Part shown: positions 16,062 through 24,557 of the stretch, one piece after another
Layout: every line of letters starts with the position of its first letter
Numbering within the stretch: position 1 is the stretch's first letter
Origin: Actinomadura soli
GTDB taxonomy: Bacteria > Actinomycetota > Actinomycetes > Streptosporangiales > Streptosporangiaceae
Assembly: GCF_005889715.1 (NCBI RefSeq)
Contig: NZ_VCKW01000038.1
Coordinates: 1 to 45,861 of the forward strand
Reading direction: 5' to 3'
DNA length: 45,861 nucleotides
Position numbers and translations under genes: made by a program
The notes under the pieces: model-generated
Database searches by the model: none
What the model was told of the DNA's origin: nothing
What the model saw: the letters and a program-made list of their open reading frames with translations, nothing else

Positions 16062-17449
16062 CCATCAACAAGGTGTACGAGTCTCCGCAGGCGGCCGTCG
16101 CGGACGTCCCGGACGGCGCGAGCGTGTCGATCGCCGGGTTCGGCAAGACCCACAGTTTCCCGACGAGCCTCACCGTCGCCCTCCGCGAGCAGGGCGCCCG
16201 GCAGCTGTGCCTGGTCGCCAACTCGCTCGGCGAGGGCCCCTACCGTTCCATCACTCTCGTTGAGAACCGCCAGGTCAACCGCTTGATCGTGTCGTTTTCG
16301 GCGCGGGCGGGGGAGGCGACGTCGGCGGCCGAGAAGCAGATCGCCGCGGGCGAGATCGAGGTCGAGCTGGTGCCGCAGGGCACGCTGGTCGAGCGGCTGC
16401 GCGCGGGCGGCGCCGGGATCGGCGCGTTCTTCACCCGCACCGCCGTCGGCACCGCGGTCGCGGACGGCAAGGAAACCCGCGTGATCGACGGTGTCGAGCA
16501 CGTCCTGGAAATGGGGCTGAAGGTCGACTACGCGCTGATCCGCGCCGCCCGCGCCGACCGTTTCGGGAACCTGGAGTTCGACGGCGTCGGACGCAATTTC
16601 ATGCCCGCCTTCGCCAAGGGCGCCCACATCACGATCGCCGAAGTGGACGAGATCGTCGAAGGCGAGCTGCACCCTGAGCGCATCGGCTTGCCGGGTATTT
16701 TCGTGAGCCGGGTCGTCCGCAAGACGGTCGACGTCGAGCACGACTTCCCGGTGGTGCGGGAGGGGCGCGGCGCCGACAGCGCCCGCACGTACAACGGCAA
16801 GCAGGCGCTGACCCGCAAGCAGATGGCGGAGGTCGCGGCCGGGCTCGTGCCCAACGGCAGCTACATGAATCTGGGCCTTGGAATTCCCACGCTCATCTCT
16901 GACTACATTTCCGGGCGCGACATCGTCCTGCATTCGGAGAACGGCGTGCTCGGCTACGGGACGATCGCGTCGCGCGACGACTACGACCCCGAGATCTACA
17001 ACGCGGGCGGCCAGTACGTGCACCTGGAGAAGGGCGCGTCGTTCTTCGAGAGCGTGACGTCCTTCGAGATGGTGCGCGGCGGCAAGGTCGACTTCGTCGC
17101 GCTCGGGGCGTTCCAGGTGGACGCCGACGCCAACCTCGCCAACTGGAGCACCCCGAACATGGTGGGCGGCGGCATCGGCGGCGCGATGGACCTGGTCGCG
17201 GGCGACGTCAACGTGATGGTGCTGATGATGCACCTGGACTCCAAGGGGAACCCGAAGCTCGTCAACTCGTGCGAGTACCCGCTGACCGGGCTCAACTGCG
17301 TCAACATCGTCGTCACCGACCTGTGCGTGCTGCGCCGCGTCGGCGACGCCTTCAAGCTCGAATACGTGGCGCCGGGATTCACCGCCGACGAGGTCGCCGC
17401 CCTGACCGAGTTCGACATCGACGTCTCGGACTTCGAGTCGGCGGCGTAG
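16058..17449 (+). CDS. Family-I CoA-transferase, alpha and beta subunits fused
   Basis: A 463-aa single-chain enzyme like succinyl-CoA:3-ketoacid CoA-transferase. The alpha part is about residues 1-235 (GASVSIAGFGKTHSFP in place of the usual GGFG motif, plus a DYALIRAARADRFGN segment). The beta part begins near 250 (LTRKQMAEVAAGLVPNGSYM) and contains SENGVLG with the catalytic Glu304. Two-gene versions are more common in bacteria. It would exchange CoA between a carboxylic acid and acetyl- or succinyl-CoA, probably on a keto acid arising from the cleavage step. It is preceded by an ATGA overlap. Confidence 0.85.
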   Translation: MTINKVYESPQAAVADVPDGASVSIAGFGKTHSFPTSLTVALREQGARQLCLVANSLGEGPYRSITLVENRQVNRLIVSFSARAGEATSAAEKQIAAGEIEVELVPQGTLVERLRAGGAGIGAFFTRTAVGTAVADGKETRVIDGVEHVLEMGLKVDYALIRAARADRFGNLEFDGVGRNFMPAFAKGAHITIAEVDEIVEGELHPERIGLPGIFVSRVVRKTVDVEHDFPVVREGRGADSARTYNGKQALTRKQMAEVAAGLVPNGSYMNLGLGIPTLISDYISGRDIVLHSENGVLGYGTIASRDDYDPEIYNAGGQYVHLEKGASFFESVTSFEMVRGGKVDFVALGAFQVDADANLANWSTPNMVGGGIGGAMDLVAGDVNVMVLMMHLDSKGNPKLVNSCEYPLTGLNCVNIVVTDLCVLRRVGDAFKLEYVAPGFTADEVAALTEFDIDVSDFESAA

Positions 17450-17457
17450 AGGCCACC

Positions 17458-18837
17458 GTGTCGGATCTCGCTGGAATGACGGCCGCGGAGCTGGCCGGGG
17501 CGTACGCGCGGCGCGAGACGTCGCCGGTGGAGGCGACCCGCGCCGCGCTGGCCGCGATCGAGGAGCGGGACGCCGAGCTGAACGCGTTCGTCCTGGTCGA
17601 CGCCGACGCCGCGCTGCGGGACGCGGCCGAGTCCGAGGCCCGCTGGTCGGCGGGCACGCAGCGCGGCCGTGCCGACGGCGTCCCGACGTCCGTCAAGGAC
17701 CTCGAACGGACCCGCGGGTGGCCGACGCTGCGCGGCACCTGGCTCGCGGACGAGGCGGGCCCGTGGCCGGAGGACTCGCCGAGCGTGGCCCGGCTGCGGG
17801 AGGCGGGCGCCGTCCTCATCGGCAAGACGACGACGCCGGAGTTCGGGTGGAAGGGCGTCACCGACTCCGGCCGGTTCGGGATCACCAGGCATCCGCTGGA
17901 CCCCGCGCTGACGCCCGGCGGGTCCAGCGGCGGCTCCGCGGCGGCGGTCGCGGCCGGGATGGGCACGTGGTCGGTCGGCACCGACGGCGGCGGGTCCGTC
18001 CGGGTGCCGGCGTCCTTCACCGGGACGGTCGGCCTCAAACCGACCGGCGACCTGATCTCGTCGTATCCGCCGGGCAGCAACGGCCTGCTGTCCCATCGCG
18101 GGCCGATCACCCGGACGGTCCTGGACGCCGCCATCATGCTCGACGTGATCGGACGCCCCGACCACCGCGACTGGGCGGCGCTGCCCGCCAGGGACGGATC
18201 GTTCACCGACGGCATCGAAGCGGGCATCGAGGGCCTGACGATCGGCTACTCGCCCGACCTCGGCTACGGGAGCAACGACCCCGAGGTCGCGTCGCTGGTC
18301 GCCGAGGCGGTCGGCGTCCTGTCCGGGCTGGGCGCGCACGTGACGGAGATCGAGCCGCTCTTCGACGATCCCGTCGAGGCGTTCCAGACGCTGTGGTGCG
18401 CCGGGGTCGCGCGGACGCTCGATCCGTACGGCCCGGACGACCTCGCCCGCGTCGACCCGGCCCTGCTGGAGTACGCGGAGAAGGGCCGCGGCATCACCGC
18501 CGTCGAGTACCTGGACGCGCTGGCCGTCTGCGCCGACCTCGGCCTCCGGATGGCGCGGTTCCACGAGACCTACGACGTGCTCGTCACGCCGACCGTCCCG
18601 GGCGTCGCGTTCCCGGCGGGCCAGAACGGGCCCACCCCGGAGCAGTCGCGGGTGTGGGCGTCGTGGACGCCGTACACCTATCCGTTCAACATGACCAGGC
18701 AACCGGCGCTGAGCGTGCCGTGCGGCCGCACGCGTTCCGGACTTCCCGTCGGACTCCAGCTGGTGGGCCCCCGCCACCAGGACGCCCGCGTGCTCAGGGC
18801 GGGACGCGCCTACGAGACGAGAGGACAGCAGTCATGA
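17458..18837 (+). CDS. Amidase (amidase-signature family)
   Basis: A 459-aa amidase that hydrolyses a carboxamide to acid and ammonia or amine. The Ser-cisSer-Lys triad is visible: Lys80 in TSVKDLE, the cis-Ser in PGGSSGGSAA (156/157) and nucleophile Ser180 in DGGGSVRVP. The GTG at 17458 is taken as the start because homology begins there; the longer frame upstream is inside the CoA-transferase gene. The amidase overlaps the aldehyde dehydrogenase gene by ATGA. Its presence suggests that the imported compound or an intermediate has an amide bond. GatA is unlikely because gatB and gatC are not near. Confidence 0.85.
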   Translation: MSDLAGMTAAELAGAYARRETSPVEATRAALAAIEERDAELNAFVLVDADAALRDAAESEARWSAGTQRGRADGVPTSVKDLERTRGWPTLRGTWLADEAGPWPEDSPSVARLREAGAVLIGKTTTPEFGWKGVTDSGRFGITRHPLDPALTPGGSSGGSAAAVAAGMGTWSVGTDGGGSVRVPASFTGTVGLKPTGDLISSYPPGSNGLLSHRGPITRTVLDAAIMLDVIGRPDHRDWAALPARDGSFTDGIEAGIEGLTIGYSPDLGYGSNDPEVASLVAEAVGVLSGLGAHVTEIEPLFDDPVEAFQTLWCAGVARTLDPYGPDDLARVDPALLEYAEKGRGITAVEYLDALAVCADLGLRMARFHETYDVLVTPTVPGVAFPAGQNGPTPEQSRVWASWTPYTYPFNMTRQPALSVPCGRTRSGLPVGLQLVGPRHQDARVLRAGRAYETRGQQS

Positions 18838-20273
18838 CGGAGCTACCCACGGTCGAGAACCTGATCAACGGGGAGTGGCTGCGCAGCGACCATGAACGCA
18901 CGGTGCACCACAAGTTCACCGGCGCGCCGCTCGCGACGTCCTACGACGCGACGTCCGGCATGGTGACCGACGCCGTGACCGTCGCGCGCGAGGCCAGCCG
19001 GACCCCGCTGAACCCGCTGCAGCGCTTCGAGATCCTGCGGGCGGTCGCCGACCAGATCGCGGCGAACCGGGAGCGGCTCGCCCTCGACGTGGCGCGCGAG
19101 TCCGGGTTCAGCGTGAAGGACTGCCTGGGCGACACCGACCGGGCGGTGCAGACGATGCTGACGTCCGCCGAGGAGGCGAAGCGGATCGACGGTGAGGTCG
19201 TCCCGATCCAGGCCGCGCCCGGGTTCGCGCACCGGCTCGCGTTCACGATCCGCACGCCGGTCGGCGTGGTCGGCGCGATCACGCCGTTCAACTCGCCGCT
19301 GAACACCGTCGCCCACAAGATCGGACCGGCGCTCGCGGCCGGGAACGCGGCGATCGTCAAGCCGTCGCCGTTCACGCCGATCGCCGCCGCCGCGCTGTGC
19401 CGGATGCTGCTGGACGCCGGGCTGCCGCCGGGCCTGATCGGGCTGGTGCTCGGCCCGGGCGACCCGGTCGGGCAGGCCCTCGTCGACGACGAGCGCGTCG
19501 ACTTCATCACGTTCACCGGCAGCACTGCCGCCGGGAAGGCCATCTCCGCGCGGCTCGGCATGCGCCGGGCGACGATGGAGTGCGGCAACGTGTCCGCGAC
19601 GATCGTGTGCCGGGACGCCGACGTCCTGTCCGCCGCGCAGCAGTGCGCCCGCGGCGCGTTCCGCAAGTCGGGGCAGGTGTGCACGTCGGTGCAGCGGCTC
19701 TACGTGCACGCGTCCGTCCTGGACGAGTTCCTCGGCGAGCTGTCCGCCACCGCGTCGAAGCTCGTCCTCGGGGACCCGGAGGACCCGGCGACCGACATCG
19801 GCCCGATGATCAGCGAGGCGGCGGCGAAGCGCGCCGAGGAATGGGTGAACGCCGCCGTCGACCAGGGCGCCCGGATCGTGACCGGCGGCGAGCGGACCGG
19901 CCCGGTGATGACCCCGACGATCCTGGTGGACGTCGCGCCGGAGGCCCGGCTGCTCTGCGAGGAGGCGTTCGCGCCCGTCGTGTCGGTCGTCCCGTTCGAC
20001 GACCTCGACACCGTGATCGACAAGGTCAACGACACCCCGTACGGCCTCCAGGCGGGCATCTTCACCCGGGACCTCGACACCGCCCTCACCGCCGCCAAGA
20101 CCCTCCGGATGGGCGGCGTCGTGATCAACTCGACGTCGAGCACGCGGGCCGACCTGATGCCGTACGGCGGCGTCAAGGACAGCGGCTACGGGGTCGAGGG
20201 CCCCCGCTACGCCATCCGGGACATGACGGAAGAGCGGCTGATCCTGATGGAGCCCGCCGGCGGGGCGAGGTAG
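18834..20273 (+). CDS. NAD(P)-dependent aldehyde dehydrogenase
   Basis: A 479-aa ALDH-superfamily enzyme with oxyanion Asn153 (TPFNSP), Lys176 (VKPSP), general base Glu249 (MECGN, where most families read LELGG) and nucleophile Cys283 (SGQVCTS). The glycine motif FTGSTAAG is intact. It would oxidise the aldehyde released by retro-aldol cleavage or by the alcohol dehydrogenase to the acid. Translation is coupled to the amidase by ATGA. The Cys beside Glu249 is unusual but lies off the main catalytic set. Confidence 0.9.
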   Translation: MTELPTVENLINGEWLRSDHERTVHHKFTGAPLATSYDATSGMVTDAVTVAREASRTPLNPLQRFEILRAVADQIAANRERLALDVARESGFSVKDCLGDTDRAVQTMLTSAEEAKRIDGEVVPIQAAPGFAHRLAFTIRTPVGVVGAITPFNSPLNTVAHKIGPALAAGNAAIVKPSPFTPIAAAALCRMLLDAGLPPGLIGLVLGPGDPVGQALVDDERVDFITFTGSTAAGKAISARLGMRRATMECGNVSATIVCRDADVLSAAQQCARGAFRKSGQVCTSVQRLYVHASVLDEFLGELSATASKLVLGDPEDPATDIGPMISEAAAKRAEEWVNAAVDQGARIVTGGERTGPVMTPTILVDVAPEARLLCEEAFAPVVSVVPFDDLDTVIDKVNDTPYGLQAGIFTRDLDTALTAAKTLRMGGVVINSTSSTRADLMPYGGVKDSGYGVEGPRYAIRDMTEERLILMEPAGGAR

Positions 20274-20279
20274 GCGGCG

Positions 20280-21347
20280 ATGGCGACCGTCCGGATCTCC
20301 GCCGCCGAGCTGCGGGACGCCGCGACGCGGATCTTCACCGCGTCCGGGGTCCCGCCGGACGACGCCCGGCTGGTCGCGGACAGCCTCGTCCAGGCCGACC
20401 TGTGGGGACACCAGTCCCACGGCGTGCTGCGCGTGGGCTGGTACGTCGACCGCATCCGGTCGGGCGTCATGTCCGGCGAGACGAAGGCGGAGCTCGTCAC
20501 CGACCACGGCGCCGTCGCGACCCTGGACGGCCACGACGGCATCGGCCAGGTCATCACGGCCCGCGCCGCAGAAGAGGCCATCTCCCGGGCCCGGAACCAC
20601 GGGATCGGCGCCGTGTCGGTGCGGAACTCGAACCATTTCGGGACCGCCGCCTACTTCACCAGAATGGCGCCGCCGCGCGGCTGCATCGGCATCCTCACGA
20701 CGAATTCGAGCCCGGCGATGGCGCCCTGGGACGGACGCGGCAAACTCGTCGGCAGCAACCCGTGGTCGATAGCCGCCCCTGTAGACGCCGGCAACCAGAT
20801 GGTGCTGGACATCGCCAACACCGCCGTCGCCCGAGGAAAGATCTACCTCGCCCGGAACAGGGGCGAGGAGATCCCCGACGGATGGGCGGTCAGCGCGGAA
20901 GGCGCCCCGACCCGGGACCCGGCGCAGGCCCTGCTCGGCACCGTCCTGCCCATGGCAGGCCACAAGGGATACGGCATCTCGGTGATGATGGACGTCCTTT
21001 CGGGCGTGCTCAGTGGAAGCGGCTTCGGCTCCGGCGTCAGCGGCCCCTACCAGTCCGAACTGCCGGGCAAGTCGGGCCACCTGTACCTGGCTTTGAACAT
21101 CGCCTCGTTCAGCCCGGTGCCGGAATTCGAGGACCGCATGCAAGCCCTGGTCGCGGAACTGAAATCCGGTTCGCGTGAAGACGCCGAAGAAGTGCACTAC
21201 CCGGGCGAACTCGAAAGCCTCGCCGAGACGCGGAACGCGCGAGACGGGCTGCTGCTGCCCGCCCGGACCATCGCCGACCTGCGCCAGGTCGCCCGCGACC
21301 TGGGAATTGACGTGGACCTAGGAGCCGACGCGCTGGAGGACCGATGA
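20280..21347 (+). CDS. Malate/L-lactate dehydrogenase family (Ldh_2) oxidoreductase
   Basis: A 355-aa NAD(P)-dependent 2-hydroxyacid/ketoacid oxidoreductase of the type-2 malate/lactate dehydrogenase family, which also includes ureidoglycolate and sulfolactate dehydrogenases and delta-1-piperideine-2-carboxylate reductase. The catalytic-His motif is GHQSHG (44-48), followed by SNHFGTAAYFTRMA, STNP-like GSNPWSIAAP and GHKGYGISVMMD. It would oxidise a 2-hydroxy acid made in the pathway. It overlaps the next gene by ATGA, and six bases separate it from the aldehyde dehydrogenase gene. Confidence 0.85.
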   Translation: MATVRISAAELRDAATRIFTASGVPPDDARLVADSLVQADLWGHQSHGVLRVGWYVDRIRSGVMSGETKAELVTDHGAVATLDGHDGIGQVITARAAEEAISRARNHGIGAVSVRNSNHFGTAAYFTRMAPPRGCIGILTTNSSPAMAPWDGRGKLVGSNPWSIAAPVDAGNQMVLDIANTAVARGKIYLARNRGEEIPDGWAVSAEGAPTRDPAQALLGTVLPMAGHKGYGISVMMDVLSGVLSGSGFGSGVSGPYQSELPGKSGHLYLALNIASFSPVPEFEDRMQALVAELKSGSREDAEEVHYPGELESLAETRNARDGLLLPARTIADLRQVARDLGIDVDLGADALEDR

Positions 21348-22132
21348 GCGTCACCGTCACCCCGATACGCGTCGGACGGTCGAAGAACGTCCCGTTCGCC
21401 GCCGCCGTCTACGGCTCGGCCAGCGACGCGACCATCGACATCCACATGTTCATGTTCGTGATCGAGGCGGACGGGACGCGGGTCGTCGTCGACACCGGGA
21501 CGCTGGACCCCGAATACGTCCGGCGGCACCACCCGTACGCGTTCGTGCGCACCCCCGAGGAACTTCCCGAGACCGCACTGCGCGAATGCGGGTTCGACCC
21601 CGACGACGTCGACTACGTCGTCAACACGCATCTGCATTGGGACCACTGCTCGAACAACAACCTGTTCCGGAACGCCCAGATCCTGGTGCACCGGCGGGAA
21701 CTCGAATACGCGCTGAACCCGCTGCCGCTGCACGAGCGCGCGTACGAGAAACTGCCCGGGCTGCAGGCGCCGTGGATGTCGGCCTGGGACCGCATCGAAG
21801 CCATATCGCGGGAGCAGCAGATCTGCCCTGGCGTTACCGTCGTCCCGTTGCCGGGCCACACGCCCGGCTCCCAAGGCGTGCTCGTCGAAACGGAAACCGG
21901 ACGCTACCTGCTCGCCGGCGACGCCATGGGCGTCTACGAGAACTGGAACCCGGAGGACTGGCGAAGGAGCGTCGCGCCGACCATCCACACCAATCTCTTC
22001 GAATGCTACGAGACGTTCGAGTTCGTCGCCGGCCTGGACTGCGAAGTGGTCCCGAGCCACGACGACCGCATAGTCGAGAGCACCCTGTTCCAACACTCCG
22101 TCACGACAGCCAGCCCACACGCAGCCCCTTAA
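21344..22132 (+). CDS. Metallo-beta-lactamase-fold hydrolase, lactonase-like
   Basis: A 262-aa protein closest in pattern to the AttM/AiiA N-acyl-homoserine lactonase group. The zinc motif is HLHWDH (96-101), with later ligands in PGHTPGS, AGDAMG and PSHDDR. The first strand region DIHMFMFVIEADGTRVVVDTG is typical of the lactonases. It is the last gene of the run and is followed by a strong terminator. It may open a lactone in the substrate or an intermediate; thioester or phosphodiester hydrolysis cannot be excluded. Confidence 0.8.
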   Translation: MSVTVTPIRVGRSKNVPFAAAVYGSASDATIDIHMFMFVIEADGTRVVVDTGTLDPEYVRRHHPYAFVRTPEELPETALRECGFDPDDVDYVVNTHLHWDHCSNNNLFRNAQILVHRRELEYALNPLPLHERAYEKLPGLQAPWMSAWDRIEAISREQQICPGVTVVPLPGHTPGSQGVLVETETGRYLLAGDAMGVYENWNPEDWRRSVAPTIHTNLFECYETFEFVAGLDCEVVPSHDDRIVESTLFQHSVTTASPHAAP

Positions 22133-22133
22133 C

Positions 22134-22173
22134 GCGTGCGCGGGGGTACCGACGGGCGACCCCCGCCGCACGC
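22134..22173 (+). terminator. Terminator of the catabolic locus
   Basis: GCGTGCGCGGGGGT at 22134-22147 pairs with ACCCCCGCCGCACGC at 22159-22173 with one bulged base. It begins one base after the stop of the lactonase-like gene. Confidence 0.8.
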
Positions 22174-22446
22174 TTGCGGATTCAGGGGATATCCGCCCGC
22201 CTGACGGAATGTTCGTCGGCGCGCCCGATGGCAGTGCACGAAGAGCCGGGCCCACCAGGCAACACGTCGCGGATTCGTGTGATTGATTCCCGCGCATTGG
22301 CCGGTAGAGGTGCAATTCTCGGACGTGCGCGGTTTCATTGACGGGCGGCGTTTCCTGGCGTTGGCCCCGCGCGTTCCGGGTGGCGTCCGACCATGTCCGG
22401 GCCGGTCGGAGAGCAACCGGTCCGGTGCCGTCCGGCGGAAGGGCTG
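22174..22446. other. Non-coding spacer before the unknown three-gene island
   Basis: With the terminator this makes a 314-bp gap. No protein-like frame is visible. It should hold the promoter of the next gene, but no convincing -35/-10 pair was found. Confidence 0.4.
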
Positions 22447-23367
22447 ATGGTGGGCGTCGACCACACCAGCGGGACCGACACCAAGGCAGAGACCCCCGAC
22501 CAGCCGCAGCCGTCCCAGCCGCCCCCAGACCGGCCAGGCACTCAGGGACACCCCACACGCGCCGAAAGCAGGGCAGCCGCCCGCGCCCCCGAGGAGCCGA
22601 CGTCCGAGGGCGACCCGAAGAACACGAACGAGACACAGGCCGACGAGCCCAGCACGGACGACAGCGAAGCCCCGCAGGCGATGGAGAACGCAGGCCAACC
22701 CAGCGAGCGGGGGACGAACAGGGGACCGAGGGCGGAGTCGTGGGCCCGCGCGATGGAGCCACAAGAGGCGGCACAGGCACCGGAAACGCCCGGCACCGAG
22801 GCGCGCGACGACACCGAGCCGTCTCCGGAGACTGCTGAGGAAAGACCGGACGAAATCCCAGACGGCACCGGCGAAGACCGTGGTACTAACTCTGAGGACG
22901 AGCCCGAGTCCCCGGAATCAGAGGAGAACGACCCCGACCGATTCGCCGGACTCCCGACCCGCGCCGCCCTCGACCCCGCCGGCGCCGGCGAACTCACCCG
23001 CGAACGCGGCGCCCCCCTCACCCCGATCAACGAAAACCAGGACCTGTCCGAACCCGAAGACGCGGAAAAGTTGAGGCATATTCTGCGTCGCAACAGAGAA
23101 AATCCGGATGACGCGGAGAAGAATCTAAATAATTTGACCTCCAATATGGATGAGCTTTTGGAGAGGCCGCCATCCGGTAATCCGATCAGCACGCAGGACA
23201 CGAGCAACCGGGGGGGCCAACTTCATGGCGATCAGCAGCCGGGCGTGCAGGGCGGGAGTGTATTCTACGCCACCGTGGCCATCGCCATGGTGACGTGGAA
23301 ACTGCACGAAAAACTAAGTGGACGGATAAGGGAGCGTGTAGGAAGAGATGACGATAGCGATCGATAA
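22447..23367 (+). CDS. Disordered acidic protein with C-terminal membrane segment, unknown function
   Basis: Not recognised. The 306-aa product is about 80 percent low-complexity, rich in Pro, Glu, Asp, Gly, Ser and Thr, and presumably disordered. A short helical-looking stretch follows (EDAEKLRHILRRNRENPDDA), then one hydrophobic segment VFYATVAIAMVTW near the C-terminus and a basic/acidic tail. This could be a tail-anchored membrane protein. The ATG at 22447 has GGAAGGG just upstream; the frame is open back to 22393. GC content falls in the last third (AAT, CTA, TTG codons). The end overlaps the next gene by 20 bp. Confidence 0.55.
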   Translation: MVGVDHTSGTDTKAETPDQPQPSQPPPDRPGTQGHPTRAESRAAARAPEEPTSEGDPKNTNETQADEPSTDDSEAPQAMENAGQPSERGTNRGPRAESWARAMEPQEAAQAPETPGTEARDDTEPSPETAEERPDEIPDGTGEDRGTNSEDEPESPESEENDPDRFAGLPTRAALDPAGAGELTRERGAPLTPINENQDLSEPEDAEKLRHILRRNRENPDDAEKNLNNLTSNMDELLERPPSGNPISTQDTSNRGGQLHGDQQPGVQGGSVFYATVAIAMVTWKLHEKLSGRIRERVGRDDDSDR

Positions 23368-23806
23368 GCAGGTTTCCGCACTGCGCGCGCAGCTCGCGGG
23401 GCGCGCCGACGAGAACAGGCGGCTGCTGGGTGAACTGAGCCACGAAGAGCTGAACGTAGGCTATGCAGCAGTCATATCTGCCGCCTTCTTTGAGCTTGCG
23501 CGGCGACGCTTCATCAAGGATGGCAAACCTGCCAGTGACGTCGAGATCATCGAGTTCGTAGCGGAGGCGCGCGGTCGGACGACGGACGCCGCCGAGATCA
23601 TCGATCCAGCGGTTGCCGAGATCGCAATCAATTACGTGCTCGGCAAGCTCCCGTTGGATGCTTATGACGACGTGGACGATAATGTCGGGTTCCGGGTCAA
23701 AAGTCTGCTGGTGGCGGTCATGGTCGCAGACGAAGACTTCAGCGAGGCCGAACTGGACGCCTTCATGACCAAGGTGCGGGAACTCACTCTGGACTCGCTT
23801 CGGTGA
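23348..23806 (+). CDS. Uncharacterised helical protein, paralogue of the next gene
   Basis: Not recognised. The 152-aa product is soluble and predicted mostly helical, with no catalytic motif. It aligns along its length with the product of the next gene: DKQVSALR with DKHVTALR, AAFFELARRRF with AAFSVAVRRKF, FVAEAR with YVAELR, and PAVAEIAI with PRIAENAI. Base composition is less GC-rich than in the flanking catabolic genes. It overlaps both neighbours, so the three are surely co-translated. Confidence 0.65.
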   Translation: MTIAIDKQVSALRAQLAGRADENRRLLGELSHEELNVGYAAVISAAFFELARRRFIKDGKPASDVEIIEFVAEARGRTTDAAEIIDPAVAEIAINYVLGKLPLDAYDDVDDNVGFRVKSLLVAVMVADEDFSEAELDAFMTKVRELTLDSLR

Positions 23807-24381
23807 TCGATTGGTCAACCGTAGAGATCGAGGACAAGCACGTTACTGCGCTGCGTCTGCTCTTACGTGAAGGCCCCGACGCCTGGCAGCGATTGCAGGA
23901 TGAGGCGATGATGTCAGACCAGGCCGCGGCCGGTTATATGCAAATGTTCCACGCCGCGTTCTCCGTCGCAGTACGGCGGAAGTTCACCCCAGACCACAGT
24001 GTCCATGAGGTAGTTCGTTATGTGGCAGAACTGCGGATTGAGCTCAAGAAGCATAGCAATGAGGACTTGAGTCCGCGCATAGCGGAGAACGCCATCCGCG
24101 GCAGCCTCGGGAATGCGGCCCTTCAAAAGGAGAACGAGGCGCTGGTTGACGAGGACATCAAGAATCTCGAGCACCTCATGACCGCGGAGTCGCTCGTGTT
24201 GTTCGACGTGCTGCTAACGGAAGAGAAGTCCGGCGAGGGCGAAGTGGAGGCCTACGTCCGGGAGGCCACCGACCTTGCGCGGCGGTGGGTGAGCGAGAAG
24301 CAGGATGCCCAGGCGGAGGAGCGAGGGTCGGCGGGGGAGCCGTTTTCTCCAGGGACGGTCAGCGAGCCGGGCCCTGCTTGA
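23803..24381 (+). CDS. Uncharacterised helical protein with TTA codon, paralogue of the previous gene
   Basis: Not recognised. The 192-aa product repeats the fold pattern of the preceding 152-aa protein and adds a 35-residue low-complexity tail. It starts with a GTG overlapping the previous stop by four bases. Codon 21 is TTA (23863-23865), the rare leucine codon that in streptomycetes makes translation depend on the bldA tRNA and so on development. AT-richer codons throughout suggest acquisition by transfer. A regulatory or protein-protein role is possible, but nothing in the sequence decides it. Confidence 0.65.
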   Translation: MIDWSTVEIEDKHVTALRLLLREGPDAWQRLQDEAMMSDQAAAGYMQMFHAAFSVAVRRKFTPDHSVHEVVRYVAELRIELKKHSNEDLSPRIAENAIRGSLGNAALQKENEALVDEDIKNLEHLMTAESLVLFDVLLTEEKSGEGEVEAYVREATDLARRWVSEKQDAQAEERGSAGEPFSPGTVSEPGPA

Positions 24382-24499
24382 TCTTCTCCAGCACGTCGGC
24401 GGACAATGTTCGAAACAGTGGACCGAGCGGCTCTGATTATCTTCCCGCACTGAGTGAGGGCCCAGGTCGTAGGGAAAAGGCGTTTGCAGTAAATGCGAT

Positions 24500-24545
24500 G
24501 GGTCCCCGGCCCGCCGGGCGGTATCGCTCGGCGGGCCGGGGACCC
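24500..24545 (-). terminator. Terminator of the LVIVD gene
   Basis: A perfect 16-bp stem (24500-24515 with 24530-24545) and a 14-base loop lie just beyond the stop of the minus-strand LVIVD gene. It can also end the plus-strand island, whose last stop is 118 bp away. Confidence 0.8.
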
Positions 24546-24557
24546 GGGTTTGTCAGG

